Below are positions 26,650 to 39,700 of a stretch of DNA of 64,000 nt, piece after piece. The DNA comes from Metopolophium dirhodum (taxonomy: Eukaryota > Arthropoda > Insecta > Hemiptera > Aphididae). The notes beneath the pieces are model-generated. The model saw nothing but the letters and a program-made list of their open reading frames with translations. It made no database searches and had not been told where the DNA came from. How positions within the stretch are numbered: position 1 is the first letter of the stretch; each line of letters begins with the position of its first letter. Location: the NCBI RefSeq assembly GCF_019925205.1, contig NC_083562.1:14260001-14324000 (forward strand). The letters are read 5' to 3'. A program made the translations under genes and the position numbers.

Positions 26650-27381
26650 CTATATAGTATACAGTAGGTTTATGCCATAGATGGACTATATGAATGGACA
26701 TATATGAGACTAATGTGTATATTATGGACATAGAAAACACTTATCATGTATTCATGCGTATACACTTCTAAAAAAACGTATTATAATAATATTATCTATT
26801 ATATTTTATCAGCGTTTAACAAGGCTCATTAAAGCTATAGAAACTTATCACGAAATTACCAAAATATAATATGCATATTTCAGTTATTTCACTTACATTT
26901 GAGTTCCTGCTGATACATAATATATAAGACTAAGAATAATGACATGTAATTGTATTTTATTCAAAACTCATCTCCTTCATTTTTTATTTACAGAATTCAT
27001 CCATAAAAATTGTACCTACCTATCTATACAACATTGATTTTAATTGTTTTGATTTCGTTTCGTATATAAATGACATATCTAGTTGTATTAATCTCTTTTG
27101 ATAAAGTCATATAAAACAAATCGCTTATCAAAACCTAACACAATCAACTAACAATGTTTGTGAATTGTGACGACTGACGGTCTGACGATACTCGTGGTAA
27201 TAATATGAGCGTTGGTAATTTTTTTTGTGTGTCGATGAAAGTCGATATCTCATCTGATAATATTATGTGATTTATCTTAAATTCTTAACCTTGGATTTTG
27301 ATATTTTATTAAAACTGTTCCATTCAGCGTATATCAATCTACATACAACAATACGTCTAAATAATATTATTATTTATACAG

Positions 27382-27485
27382 GAAGTCGAACTAAGTTTGT
27401 CTTTGTCAATAATCGTTCCCATATAATTAATATTTATGAAATCTATATTGATAATGTGGCATTATCAAATTTATTGAAATTGTAA
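27382..27485 (+). CDS. Possible 3'-terminal exon, unknown gene
   Basis: A TTTATACAG acceptor is followed by two nucleotides and 33 codons (starting SRTKFVFVNNRSHIIN) to TAA, with AATAAA at 27501-27506. The frame is also open upstream to 27267 without an ATG. It is convergent with the candidate at 26540-26649. No homolog recognised. Confidence 0.2.
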
Positions 27486-28852
27486 TATTTCTTCTGATGC
27501 AATAAAATCAAATGAATTAACGAACTTAATCGACTTTCAATCATCACTTATCACGGTGCTAATAACATACATTTTAAGTATACTACCAATTTATAGGTGC
27601 ACTACCAATGGGGGTTTGCGAGATGATTACATTATTTTAATATAACTCTTGATAGACCTCACATTAATAAACTTTTTGAATTTTTTTTAATACAACTCAA
27701 AATGTCTTCATTTGAAATTTTAGATACAATTATAAATACATAAGAAAAAAGGTTATCTCAGCAATTATCAGGGAGGAGACCATCATTCCCTCAAATACGT
27801 CATTGATTATGTCTTGGATTACCTACAATTAACCTCTCCTAGCTCAATTTGAAATTTATCAAAAAATTATATTAATAATTTATGTTCTATTATAAATAAT
27901 TTGTAGACGCCTGCAACGTTTCTTTTTTTGTAATGTAGGTAACGTATTATATTTTGACATTTTTTCCTTGCATATTTGTATCATATTTTTTATCTTTTTT
28001 TTGTGCTTATACTTTAATATTATATTATAAACGCATTGTGCATTCAATTCCGGTCTCTATAACTACATTTAGGACATATTACGTCTTTGTATAGTATGCG
28101 CATAGTATATATAAACTATATCTATATAAGTACTTAAAGTACCTACTTATTGACGTATTGTATACCATGTTTTTTAATGATTGGACTTATACGGAATAAT
28201 ATTGCTTACATACGGCATTCCATAATATAAGATACCTACTGTAGCATAGAGTTTTGCTTGTTTTGATATATTTATAACGTCATGTCAAGTATCTACTTAC
28301 CGTTCTGGTCAGTGGTCAACACATTTACAAAATATTGAAAGTGTATAGGTGGCAGTGCACTTGTGCATATTATGTACTTAATATACTATTACAAATTACT
28401 ATAATATTATTATCGTATAAAAACTAAAAACTTATCATCTTTACAACTTATTATAAGTAGGTGCAGCGCTTATCATAAAAAGTTCAAAACAAAAAATGTA
28501 AATGCACCAAATAGATATTAGATAAACATAATATTATCCCATAACTCATAAAGTCATAAGGTAAAATAATCGTATTATAAATTTAAATTAAAAACATTCT
28601 TATATTAGGTACCTACCTATAGGTTTTTTCGGGCTTGATGATATGTGCTCTAAGCCCTTTAAATGCATTGAAATACGTGTTTTGAAAGTTTGAAAACGTT
28701 GAATATTATATTGTGTTTAATTGTGGTACCTGCAGTGGTGAAAATAAGAGGCATACAGATGCTGTGCTACATCTAAACGTAAATAGCATTCAAAACTGGT
28801 GGTGGTATATATATATGTTTTCTGACTTTCTGTATATCATATGATTTTTTAG

Positions 28853-28959
28853 TTGAAGAAAATCAAAACAACTCTCTGCAGCGGCGACCGGTAGAAGCTA
28901 TAATATATCTGAGCGCACAAGGCAAGTTCGTGCAGCATCCATCCTGTATTCCTGTGTAG
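28853..28959 (+). CDS. Possible 3'-terminal exon, unknown gene
   Basis: A GATTTTTTAG acceptor precedes two nucleotides and 34 codons (starting EENQNNSLQRRPVEAIIYL) to a TAG. The patch has a notably higher G+C content than its surroundings. No AATAAA is seen close downstream. It could instead be a fragment of a mobile element. Confidence 0.2.
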
Positions 28960-30174
28960 TTTTACAAAAACCAATTCATCCGGGTTTTATCACGCTTATA
29001 TTTCTGCTTCCAGCTTCCTTGAATTTTGAAATTCGAAACATTGATTACGCCGAAATAGCTTAGGACAATGTAAAAAATTGAGCCTATTATATATTAAGCC
29101 GTTAGTACAGGGGAAACTTTCTCAGTTTATATTATTGTCACTAACTCATAATCAAAATTATATGACCCTTCCTGTACGGGTAGAATCGAGACATTTAGCA
29201 CTATGATTGATATAGTGTAAGTAAAAACAAAAATCTGGAAATCAAAATGTTCTTAAAATTAATGTCACTTTAGAAAAAGAAGTTCTATATACGTGGAATA
29301 AAAATAAAAATAATAATTTATAACGGAATATAAAAATGGCCAACTTGGCAGGTACCATATTATTCAATAAAAAGTAATTCATAAAAATGTTCTTTTATTT
29401 TCAGATACGATTTCGTAAAACAAATATTGTATACGCAAGCAAAAATTAAGAATAATGTCTAAAAATTGAAGATTCGTAAAATATAGTAAGTTATACAAAA
29501 TATACCACTTACATAAATTATAAAGAAATGTAATTAATTTTAAATTTATGTGAAATAATAGTAAAAATGTAATTTTTTTATAATATAATAATATTGGTGT
29601 AATGGTGTTATTTCCTAGGTAGGTACATTATTTTATCATTGTATGGCTCATGAACTATTTATTATTAACATATATTTACGTAATTTTGACGAACGATAAC
29701 GTAATGTTATCGAATGCTATCCTATAAGTTTTTTCATATATAGTGGAAAAGTGAAACGGTGTCAAAGGGAAAACATACTTTCGGAGGAAAAGGGAATCTA
29801 CCAATTTATGATTTGGTGGAAAAGAGAAAGATATACTTTTATCAGAAACCTGCAGCTATGCCTTTTTTGAATGAAAACTTCATTACTGTAATGATTCGCT
29901 GTAGAGCTATATTATAACTGTATAATAAAGATTATCATTTATAAGATACGTATTCATGAAGGGATTTGGGGGTTCAATAGAATTAATTTGAAATATTTTT
30001 TTTTAAATTATGCTCTACACCTTGGTTTTTTATTCTGTATACGTGCCTGTAGATTATGGACCTATTCTATAGTCTTACAAAAAAATACGAATTTACTAGT
30101 TGTATAATATGTCTTTTTAAAAACTTTAAAAACATCCGTTCAAAACACTTTGCTTGATTCGGCGGAATATAGTG

Positions 30175-30209
30175 TCATTGATTAAATATACAGTATATTT
30201 AATCAATGA
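30175..30209. repeat. Perfect 35-bp palindrome
   Basis: Two 17-bp arms (left TCATTGATTAAATATAC) around a single A. The core is flanked by ATAGTGT on both sides (30169-30175 and 30209-30215), resembling a target-site duplication around a minimal hairpin. Confidence 0.9.
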
Positions 30210-30924
30210 TAGTGTTGTAGCTGTTGTAAGTATATAATTATTATAACTAATTATGACGTCGTGTTGCTACTCGGCCAACGTTGTTTGCTTGACAAATGTT
30301 TATCAATATTATTAATTGTGCTAGGAACATGCTTACATAATAGTGGTGAGTACGTGTGTTGTTAATATAATATAACATGTATTACTTATATAGTTATATA
30401 TATATTATATATATATATATTTATTTATATATATAGAGCGACAGAGTGCTTACTATACCAATATACCTACTCTAAAATAAACATAATATATAATGTACTC
30501 TATACATGATTTATTTATGTATTATTATTATTTCGTATTGAGACTGTATAAAAAGGAACGTAGATCATAATATATAATTATTATGTCCTTCTCTGGTAAA
30601 AAATAACAACTAAAATTAGTAATTTACGCCCTTGGGTACCTAACTATGGCCGGGGGGTAAATAAGCACATGCAATTCATGTAGAGAATAGAATATGATTA
30701 TTGCTCCGTATGTACATAATCTCGAAATACTATTAATATAAGCAATAACTATATAATAAAATTCAAAGTTTTACATTTACATTCGCGGAAATTGGTGTAC
30801 GTATATACTGGTTTTGTATTATTATTACTTGTTGTGTTAAGGCGAGTGGGAGGAGGCTGAAGGAATTAAATATTGCCCGAGGACGTGGAAATCTTGTACC
30901 TTTATTCACATGACATTGTGTACA

Positions 30925-31074
30925 TCAACCCTCGTGCGGTGGAGGCGCCGTAACCTGTATAGAGTCTGCTGCAGATACATGCCGAATGCCGATCACCTGC
31001 GCCGTGAAATCGTTTAAAACAGCTAGTTTAGACTGTCTAGCGAACTCGACGCCACGAGGTTGGCTATCGATATT
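30925..31074 (-). CDS. 3'-terminal exon of an unidentified minus-strand gene
   Basis: A T-rich acceptor region ends with TTGTAG at 31075. It is followed by 49 codons open in one frame only, starting NIDSQPRGVEFARQSKLAV and ending TAPPPHEG, then TGA at 30927-30925. A minus-strand AATAAA at 30901-30906 lies about 20 bp past the stop, an ideal poly(A) arrangement. The exon is CpG-rich in a very AT-rich desert. Upstream exons should lie at higher coordinates but I could not identify them. The protein family is not recognised. It is the best isolated exon candidate in the window. Confidence 0.45.
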   Translation of the reverse strand, partial: NIDSQPRGVEFARQSKLAVLNDFTAQVIGIRHVSAADSIQVTAPPPHEG

Positions 31075-31114
31075 CTACAACTACAAAAACAAAAACAGAT
31101 TACTTTATCCTATA

Positions 31115-31465
31115 GAGGGGGGGTCGCCAACCTTTATCAACAAGTGAGCCACGTTAAACATTTTAAGTATGGTGATTACCCATCTACCATTATTTGTTTA
31201 GGTATACTATTTTTATTATTACGTGTAATATAATAATAAATTGTATAATAATATTTATTTTTTTATTATTGTAAAAATTGTAAGTTTTTCTTCGATCATA
31301 AATACTGTAATTTGTATATTAAGTGTAAAGGTGTGTTTAAGTCTCAAACTTTAAGATTACGCATGCGATCAACAGATATTAGTACAAATAATTTTTAAGA
31401 AGATGGACCAATATTCTTCTAAACATCGACCAATCGATCGCGATCGACTGGTTAGCAGCCCCCTG
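31115..31465. mobile_element. Probable decayed hAT-type non-autonomous element
   Basis: The left end (GAGGGGGGGTCGCCAACC) and the reverse complement of the right end (CAGGGGGCTGCTAACC) share the G-run and the GC-AACC core typical of hAT termini. Flanks TCCTATA and TTCTATA suggest a worn target duplication. No transposase ORF is present. Confidence 0.5.
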
Positions 31466-32398
31466 TTCTATATCGCTATTGAACGTTGTACGTGTGCAGC
31501 CGTGAATGTACCTATATAATATATTATGTAATATAATAATATGGGCAATGAGATATGAAAATGTACTTAATTCGCCAGTTTTGAGTCCAAACAATTTACT
31601 GATTAGATTTACCTACTACATTTCCAATGCGTTAGGTTGTCTATTGTTTCCCTTTCATCAGCCACGTCAAATTGATTATACTTGCTTAATATTATTGAAT
31701 AGTTAAATAAATAAAATATAGTATATAATATACAGTGGGTTGTGGCACTATATTATGCGAATATCCCACGGTCTGACGTGCTTCGGTGTTAAACGATTAA
31801 TATAATATATATTGTTGTATTTTTTTTATTTATTATAATTGATAATAATACGGTCGTTCGACCTTTATATCGCAATCAGAGAATATGCCTGTAACTTACA
31901 CGCGTGAGCATTTTAAAAATATGTTTTTACACGCATGTCAGATAGTAAGACAAAATATTTTTAAATAATAGGTACGAAGGACGCGTAGGAGCTCACGCAT
32001 AAAATCATAATAATATCAATTTAATATGTACTATACTACAACTTGCTATGTAGACACTTGGGTATGAAATATGTAGTATATAGGTGCGCAAAACTCACAA
32101 ATATTTTGTTGTTATCGGTAGTAGACAGTAGTGATAAGAATGATAAGATTGTATCAGCCATGCTGAGATAATATAATATTTATATTATATTATTAGCGAT
32201 TAGTGGTAGCCGCCTACAGCTACGGTGGAATAATGGACGATTATAATTGTTAGGGCATTTGCGCACCAGACACATTTTGGTGTTATTGATGTGACTTATA
32301 GTGTATACTATCATTGATTATAAATCAATGATACTATGCACGTATTTTGACGTATAACGTAGTCGTATAGGCACGGTGGATGAGATAAGAAAAAAAGT

Positions 32399-32446
32399 CG
32401 TATCGTACTAAAGCGCCAAAATCGTATCGTACGAAAGCGCCAAAAT
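32399..32446 (+). repeat. 24-bp tandem repeat, two copies
   Basis: Two adjacent 24-bp units beginning CGTATCGTAC and ending GCGCCAAAAT, with one mismatch. Confidence 0.9.
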
Positions 32447-32663
32447 CCTAGGTACCTACCTGTGTGCCAAGGTTAATAGATATTAAATAACAGATATTAA
32501 ATTTAGAACTATATCGTTTAAAAACTTCAAACGTTTAAACTCAATCGACAAATTTATTAACTGATTAACTGATAGATTGTCGCATGACAGTGCGTGTGAG
32601 CAGTTTTGTGTTATAAACTTATAACATAATATAATGTTAATACATACCTATTGTTAGTAATTA

Positions 32664-32801
32664 TTTATAAAAACGCAACTAACCAATTTTTTAATTTATA
32701 TTAATTACTTGTATACATATTATAATTTATTATTGACATTTTTTTTTATAAAATCGCAGTCAACCAATTTATTTAATTTATATTAATTACTTGTATACAC
32801 A
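32664..32801 (+). repeat. Local direct duplication, about 56 bp, offset 81 bp
   Basis: Copies at about 32664-32719 and 32745-32800 share the order TTATAAAA-CGCA-CAACC/CTAACC then AATTTATATTAATTACTTG and TATACA, with several substitutions, separated by about 25 bp of AT-rich DNA. Confidence 0.75.
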
Positions 32802-35278
32802 ATATAGGCAGATGTTTAGTACAAATCAATACGAATTAAAAGATACATATGTAGGTTACAGGTAATACACTCGTATTCGTATATTGTTAAAATTAATATG
32901 AAAATGACATCTATGCAACAAATATAAAATAAAGTAATTTTATTATGAATTTTCATTACGATTAAATAATAATTATTATCGTTGTCACTATATTGTCAAT
33001 CATTATTCATTATTCATTGGCAGATAATTTAGTTATAGGAGAGGTATGTTTACGACTTTTGCTTAACTTTTCCTTTTGATCCTATAAAATGCTAGCTTAG
33101 CTAAAAATTAATTTCATGTTTCAGAATTTCAGATGATTGATTCAGAATATATTAATTTAATTTTGCATTTTTAGGTATTAAAGAATTTTTGATACTTTAT
33201 TAGGTTATCAACATCTTATCTCTACTAACATGAATTTGTCATTGTAAATAATCTGAATGAAAAAATTTATTGTGATTGTCATTAAAATATTAATTACAAT
33301 TTTGAGGTAGGTCATCTAGCAAACAATAATAAAGATCATACTTATAGTCACTGATTTATATAATAAAAAATAAGAGTGTATCCAATATTAAAGTCGTAAC
33401 CTTTCTGGAATATATACAATATATATATATTTATTTATTTGAGTTATTTTACTAAACTACCTATAGGACACAATTTGGACACCCTAGTAAATTATATTAA
33501 CAGACCATGTGTAGCATAAAAGACTCATACTGTAAATATATATTATATTTGTGAGTGTGGGAGAGGGTGTATGACCCATAAAAGATGCAGGTGCAGTGTG
33601 CACAGCTGAAATATGTCCATGTTTGTCCCACATGTATAAGGCAGACGTAGTACAGAGCTGAACGACTTGTTCTGAAATCGGGGATCTTTTGTGATATTTA
33701 ATATACTGCAATATCATTTTTATCGTTGTACCTATGTTGATTATAATTTAATTGAATAGTTTCGAAAGTATTCCCAACAATTACTGTATTAGACAGTAAA
33801 GACACACCTAATAAGTTTCATGTAAAAATAGCTTTAAATTACCTATGTAGGTAGCTAATATAGTAATATGATAAATGACTTTAAGTAATAAATATTAATT
33901 ATAATAATGTATGGATACATATTTAGTACTCAATGGTAATAATATATTTATAATCATTAATCGGCTAAATGCCTAAATGCCAATAAAGGTGAAAAACTAT
34001 GTGTTAAAGTCCGTTTTGAATAAGCCTCCGCGGCGATTGTTAAGAAATAAGAATATAGGTAATAATACATTTTTCGTTTTACGGATTTATTGCCATTTAT
34101 ATTTATATTTATATATATAAAATATTTATTATGTACCATATTATTTTTATTCAACAATGCACGACTGGTTTTAAAATCTTTTGCTGAGGTCATTATCCTT
34201 ATTTTGTTATTGGCAACTGTCCAAAAGTGTTTAAAATATTTTTCATGAATATAAAAAAAGAAAATTGTGTCATGGATTATGGTTGACTGGTTGAGACTAA
34301 GGCAATTTAATCATTGATTTATATCGAAATATATTATTGGTTATTATTACTTATTTTACACTTACTGTATTTGTGGAGCGATTTAATTTGAAGCAACATC
34401 TATTTTTTGATATTTCGTCAACTGTTATAGTAGGTAACTATTTATTTAACTATTTTAAACACTATAATAAATAAATCACCAGTTAACCTACAGTTAAGGT
34501 ATAGTATAATGTAACCTAATACATTACTTAAATACAATGTCACAATTAATTACTTCATTATTTATATGTTTAAATTATTTCGTCTTTTAGTTAAAAATTG
34601 CAAATTGTAAGGAACTAATAGATTACCTATCTTTGATAGATGAACAATAATCCACTATTTATACTTGAATAATAACTTAATATTACATTTTATAATAAAC
34701 CATTAAATATATTGTTTACTAGCGTCATTAAAACAGAGTAGGTACATATATACAATTTTGAGTTAAGTATACTCAATAAACTGAGTATTATTTTATTCAG
34801 TTTTAAATGATATATTTACTTATATTATATTATTATACATATATATTATTATAGTAATAACAAACGGTATAAAATATGATGATAAACTTTAACCATTTAC
34901 ACTAATCTAACCATAGTACCAGTATTATAGTATAATAGTATACATTCTAAGTTCTAAGTTCTACCAGAAAATTGAACATTTTATACAAATAGTCAATAGA
35001 AGTTTGTTTATAAGACATGATGTACGCAACACTAGTACGCTAGTTGATTTACATTACTTATATCATAGATATTGTTCAAATAGTATATATTTTATAAGAG
35101 TGTCATTGAACCACGAACTTATTTTTAAGAAATTCTAAGTTAACAATAATATAAATATTAATGTTAGTATCTACATTCTAGTATTCTATATAATACATAT
35201 TATTCAATGATTATAATAACTTGTTAAAACTACACCGAAAATGTGTTAGAGTTAGACCAAAATCATTAGCGTAAAGCG

Positions 35279-35306
35279 CGATTTAAGATAGTACTATCTT
35301 AAATCG
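35279..35306. repeat. Perfect 28-bp palindrome
   Basis: Arms of 14 bp (left CGATTTAAGATAGT) with no spacer. Weak outer inverted TACACC/GGTGTA motifs lie at about 35231 and 35309, so it may be the core of a tiny foldback element. Confidence 0.9.
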
Positions 35307-36049
35307 TGGTGTAAAGTTAATAAGTATATAAAGGGTCATGTAGGTACTCATGTATAATGTATAATGATTACCTATAGCCCTATAGGTACCTCTACTGATT
35401 AATAATCTAAGAAAGTAAGACATTAACGTTCTCCAATGAACATACATAATTGAAAATGAAATTGATAATAATCAAATTAAACATTTTTACCTGTAATAAT
35501 AGGCAAATCTGCAAGTATCAACGAATAACTCAATTTTAAAAGGACATCACACCTAGGGCGCGAAAGTAAACTCAGCCATAAGCAAAACTTTGCAAAAGTT
35601 AAGCTGGATAATTTTTCGGTTGAAAATTATTGGTAAGTAAACTCGACTGGTATAAAAAAAATGCCCTGATATTCTCCTATATTATTATTATGGGTATTAT
35701 CTTATAATATTTTATAATAATTTTGAGAACCATTTGTCCATTTAATATTACCAAAGGACACACAATCTACGAAGAGGCAATTCTCATTATCCTCCAAAAA
35801 TTATTTTATTAAATCGACAATAATTGTGATGATTATGTAAACATCGTTTCAAAATTCTAGTACAAAAATTAATTGATTTGTCTCAACTTTAAATTATATT
35901 TTAACAACAAATTGTCCATGATAAGAAATAGATACGTTATTTATTATTCTCGAACTAAATTATGCAGAGTTTACTATATTTTACCCGTAAAAATTATCGG
36001 CCGAGTTTACAATCGATATTTTTCATTGCCCTCTATTGCCGGGCCGAGC

Positions 36050-36486
36050 TTTCATTTTGTCCCACACCCAATAGTGCTGTCTCCGTCTCACATCTGTGAA
36101 ATGGACAACATGTCAAAATTGCTTTCAGCAGTGCTTCTATTTGTATTAGTCTAATTATTAGAGTGAATTTACCTATCAAACTTAAACGTAAGAACATTAT
36201 CTACGTCTCGTTGGTTTTTTACAATATTTAAATGTTTAAGCGAGTTATGACTTATGAGAATTTGTATACGTTTTTAAAATGTTACATACTCATAATTCGA
36301 CTAAAAATTTAAATATCGTAAAAACCGACGACACAACACAGATAATATTGTTACATTTAAGTTTGATAATAGGTCATTCTAATATTTAAACTAAAAATAC
36401 AAAATTGGAACTGCTTAACGTAAATTTCAATTTTATATGCGTTGGTAAGATGGACACATTACAATGTGGGTGCAACGTCCTCTTAA
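36050..36486. mobile_element. Foldback element with long inverted arms
   Basis: The right end reads CGTCCTCTTAA at about 36476-36486. The outer left part contains GTGCTGTCTCCGTCTCACAT, like the subterminal sequence of the 55411-55835 element. The inner arms (about 36145-36258 and 36290-36400) are inverted copies, e.g. TATCAAACTTAAACGTAA against its complement at 36340-36370. It lies downstream of the ARMC2 stop. The left boundary is degraded. Confidence 0.6.
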
Positions 36487-36781
36487 GAATAAAAAAGAAA
36501 ATTATTCTATAATGAAATAATATTCAATATACTAATTTTAATTTTGAATACCTATAAGTACTTCTAATACCTTAAAATAGTAAAATTTAATTTTTCAATA
36601 TTCATAATAATTTGGTTTATTTTATTTGAGAATATATTGTTCTATTCTTTAAAGTGATTTAGTTGTGATTAGGTACACGCCATGTGGTACTATAGAGTTT
36701 CATATAATTTGTTAACCGATATGCTGCAAACATCTAAGAATAAAAACAATAATAAATAATACGTGAACTCGACGGTCAGTA

Positions 36782-39700
36782 TTATTGTTCTATGTTATCA
36801 AATCTCCCTTCTAGTAGTTCATCTAACCACTCTAAGAGATTCGTAGCCACCGAAGCGAAATCTTCCCATTGCTTGTACTCTGCCACTTTCTCCTCGTTCG
36901 ACGACAATAGCTCACCAAATAATTGTTCTTCGTCTAATATATAATATAATAATTTCTTTGAAAAATATTAACGAATTGTGTTCTCCCATTCCACATTGTT
37001 TATTATATTATCGTGATAAATTGTTGATTGTGACTCTTACCTGTGAGTTTGACCAGCGTGTCGAGTACTACCATAGGGTCACCAGGAAAACGGTCACTGC
37101 CTGAACACACGTTCCACAGGGTTTGGCAGATAAGCGCTGACAAGGTCCAATTGTGTTCACCCAACGACCTAAGAATATTTACCATTTTTGAAACACCATT
37201 GTAATTTTTGAACGCTTCTCGGTTGTTCTCGTCAGAAGTCATATTAACCAATACGCCGCAACATACGACCAGTAATTCCTTGTCGCCACTATCCAAGCAG
37301 TTGGTCACCGCCAATAAACCTGAAATACGTATGCAGTAGGCCAGTGGTGTATGAGTAATTACGAGAATATTTTTAGGTAGTACCTATGCTTATTATGGAG
37401 TAGATTTTTGGAATTTTTAAATATATTTAAAAACTTTATTTTAAAAATCATTAGATTTTCTGTACTATACTTAATGAGTGTTCTGTGGAGATACAAACTT
37501 ATGTTTTTCAAATGAGAACCACCGTTTACAACCGTTAATTATTTAGTGGATCATTTTTTGGAATTGTTGACGTATCAGAATCAAAATTTGCACGAGTAAG
37601 TTGTGAGCTATTTAATTTTCAGTATTATAAGGATAATATAGGTCTATGAAAATGGGTTTGTAAGATAAAGGGGCTATGGTGGTTTGAACATTTTAGTGAT
37701 TAGTATTAATCTATTAACATTAATAATTTGTAAACATTGTCAAAGTATAATAAACACTGGATCCAAAGTTTCACTTATTTTATATTTTTCTAAAACCATT
37801 TTTAAGGACTTTTACCCTTTCTATGGGGTGATGTGAACTGATATATCAAGATTCATGAGCCAGTACGTTTTTTTATCAACCTAAATAAAATTACACTAGT
37901 AAATACAGAAAAATATAAAATGATAACATTATGGAAATAAATAATTACCCATTTTGAATGGAGGAGAAATTATTTTGATTTAAATGAAATTCCACAGTAT
38001 TTTTTGAAGAATAAGTTTAAGGGGTCGTATTTTGAGCGCAGTCTGAGGTTGGGGAACCGAGTTCTTTTGCGCTCCTCCCACTTTAACCCCTGTCCCCTGG
38101 AAAAATGATACGGTGGTAACCTAGTTCTAAATGGGACCCAAATATAGCATATACCTATAGGTATACTAGAGTTAGATGGGCAGCTAGGAAGGTTTTTAAA
38201 CTCGTATATATATTATTATAAAATATAAATCAATGATATGACTCAACAAACTGCAGAAAAAATATTCTGATAGCGAAGCTCGGTATAGCCAAAGTTGGTT
38301 GAGACTTGTATAAAAAGGTATATTTGGTTTATTTCTTCAATGATCAATGGTTTGTTTTCTGAACCTTAAGTCTAACTATCGGAATTTTAAGAAACCCACA
38401 TTATTTACTTGTTTTTAATTTTCAATCTACAGAGATATCATATTTTTTACGATCCAAGTGTTTCACACACATAGTTTGGAAACTAACACATTCCTCGCTT
38501 CATTTAGAATATACAACTAAACATTATTAAATATTGCGTTTACCACTAGTCTCTAATAAGTAATCTCGAACTGTAGCTGATCTTGTTAAGTTTCCAAATA
38601 CTCTAGCTACCTCCACTTTGCAAAACTGATTTCTGGTTGTAAGTAACAAACTCAATGCTAAAACAATATATTTTTAAGCAATTATAATATCGTATATTAT
38701 TAATACCTACCTACGCTACATAGGATATAATGATTTGGCTTATAAATACCATGTGTTATATCTAACTGACGAGCGCCAAAAGGACCATGATTCGGATTTG
38801 ACATGTCCGCATAATATGATAAGTTGTTCAAAGCCGCTAACGCAGCGAGTACAAGCTCTTCATTTTCATCAATAGATTTCCGCCTAAGTATAGTCAATAA
38901 AGAATCTAAAAATTGTTCGCATTCTTTAACTTTGTGAACTGGATGATAATCGTCTGCCGCCTTTACTAATTTAGCACCAATTTCTGGTTGTATGCTCATA
39001 TTTACTATGACACGTATAATCTATATTAACCAAGTATACGTTAATTTGTTTCATATTTTAAAACAAAAGGAATTATTTTACTTTGATAAGCACGTCTTCA
39101 ACAATGTTAAATTTAACATCACGTGATATATTGTTTAAATCTTTTTCCAAGTATAATTGCATTAAATTCAAAAATGTTCCCAAAGAGCAATGTGTTTCGT
39201 ATAACTATATAATATGGAGTTATACAAAGTACAAAATGTATTATTTTAATTGGTAACAATTTTCAAGTAATATTACTTGGTGTCTAGCGTTTTCATTATT
39301 AGTCAGTATATTTCCTAATGTATAGGTAATACGAACTACAATTTCTTCTTGCCCTGGGTATTTGTCTATTATTGACATTAATACGGATACATTTGACCAG
39401 CAATCCACAAGTGCTTCGCAGCATTTCCCATCAGTGGACATAATACTGATAACATTCATTAATATGTTATTATTTTTACTTTACAAGTTTATAACACATT
39501 AATATAGGTACCTATATTAATTGTTCTACCTAAATATACATACATTATATTTATTATCGATGCTATAATAAATATTTTCGGTACCTTAAAATTCTTGAAA
39601 TGTTCGTAACCACATCAATATCTCCAGAAAACAATTCCAAAGCACGGTATATAGTCACTAAACCACCGGAAGACAAAAGTTCAACGTAAAATTTTCTGTC

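Larger units (their letters stand above)
31720..36040. other. Gene-poor AT-rich DNA
   Basis: No supported gene. It contains the tandem duplications at 32.4 and 32.7 kb, an unexplained G+C-richer patch at 33540-33700 and a perfect palindrome at 35279-35306. Confidence 0.55.
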
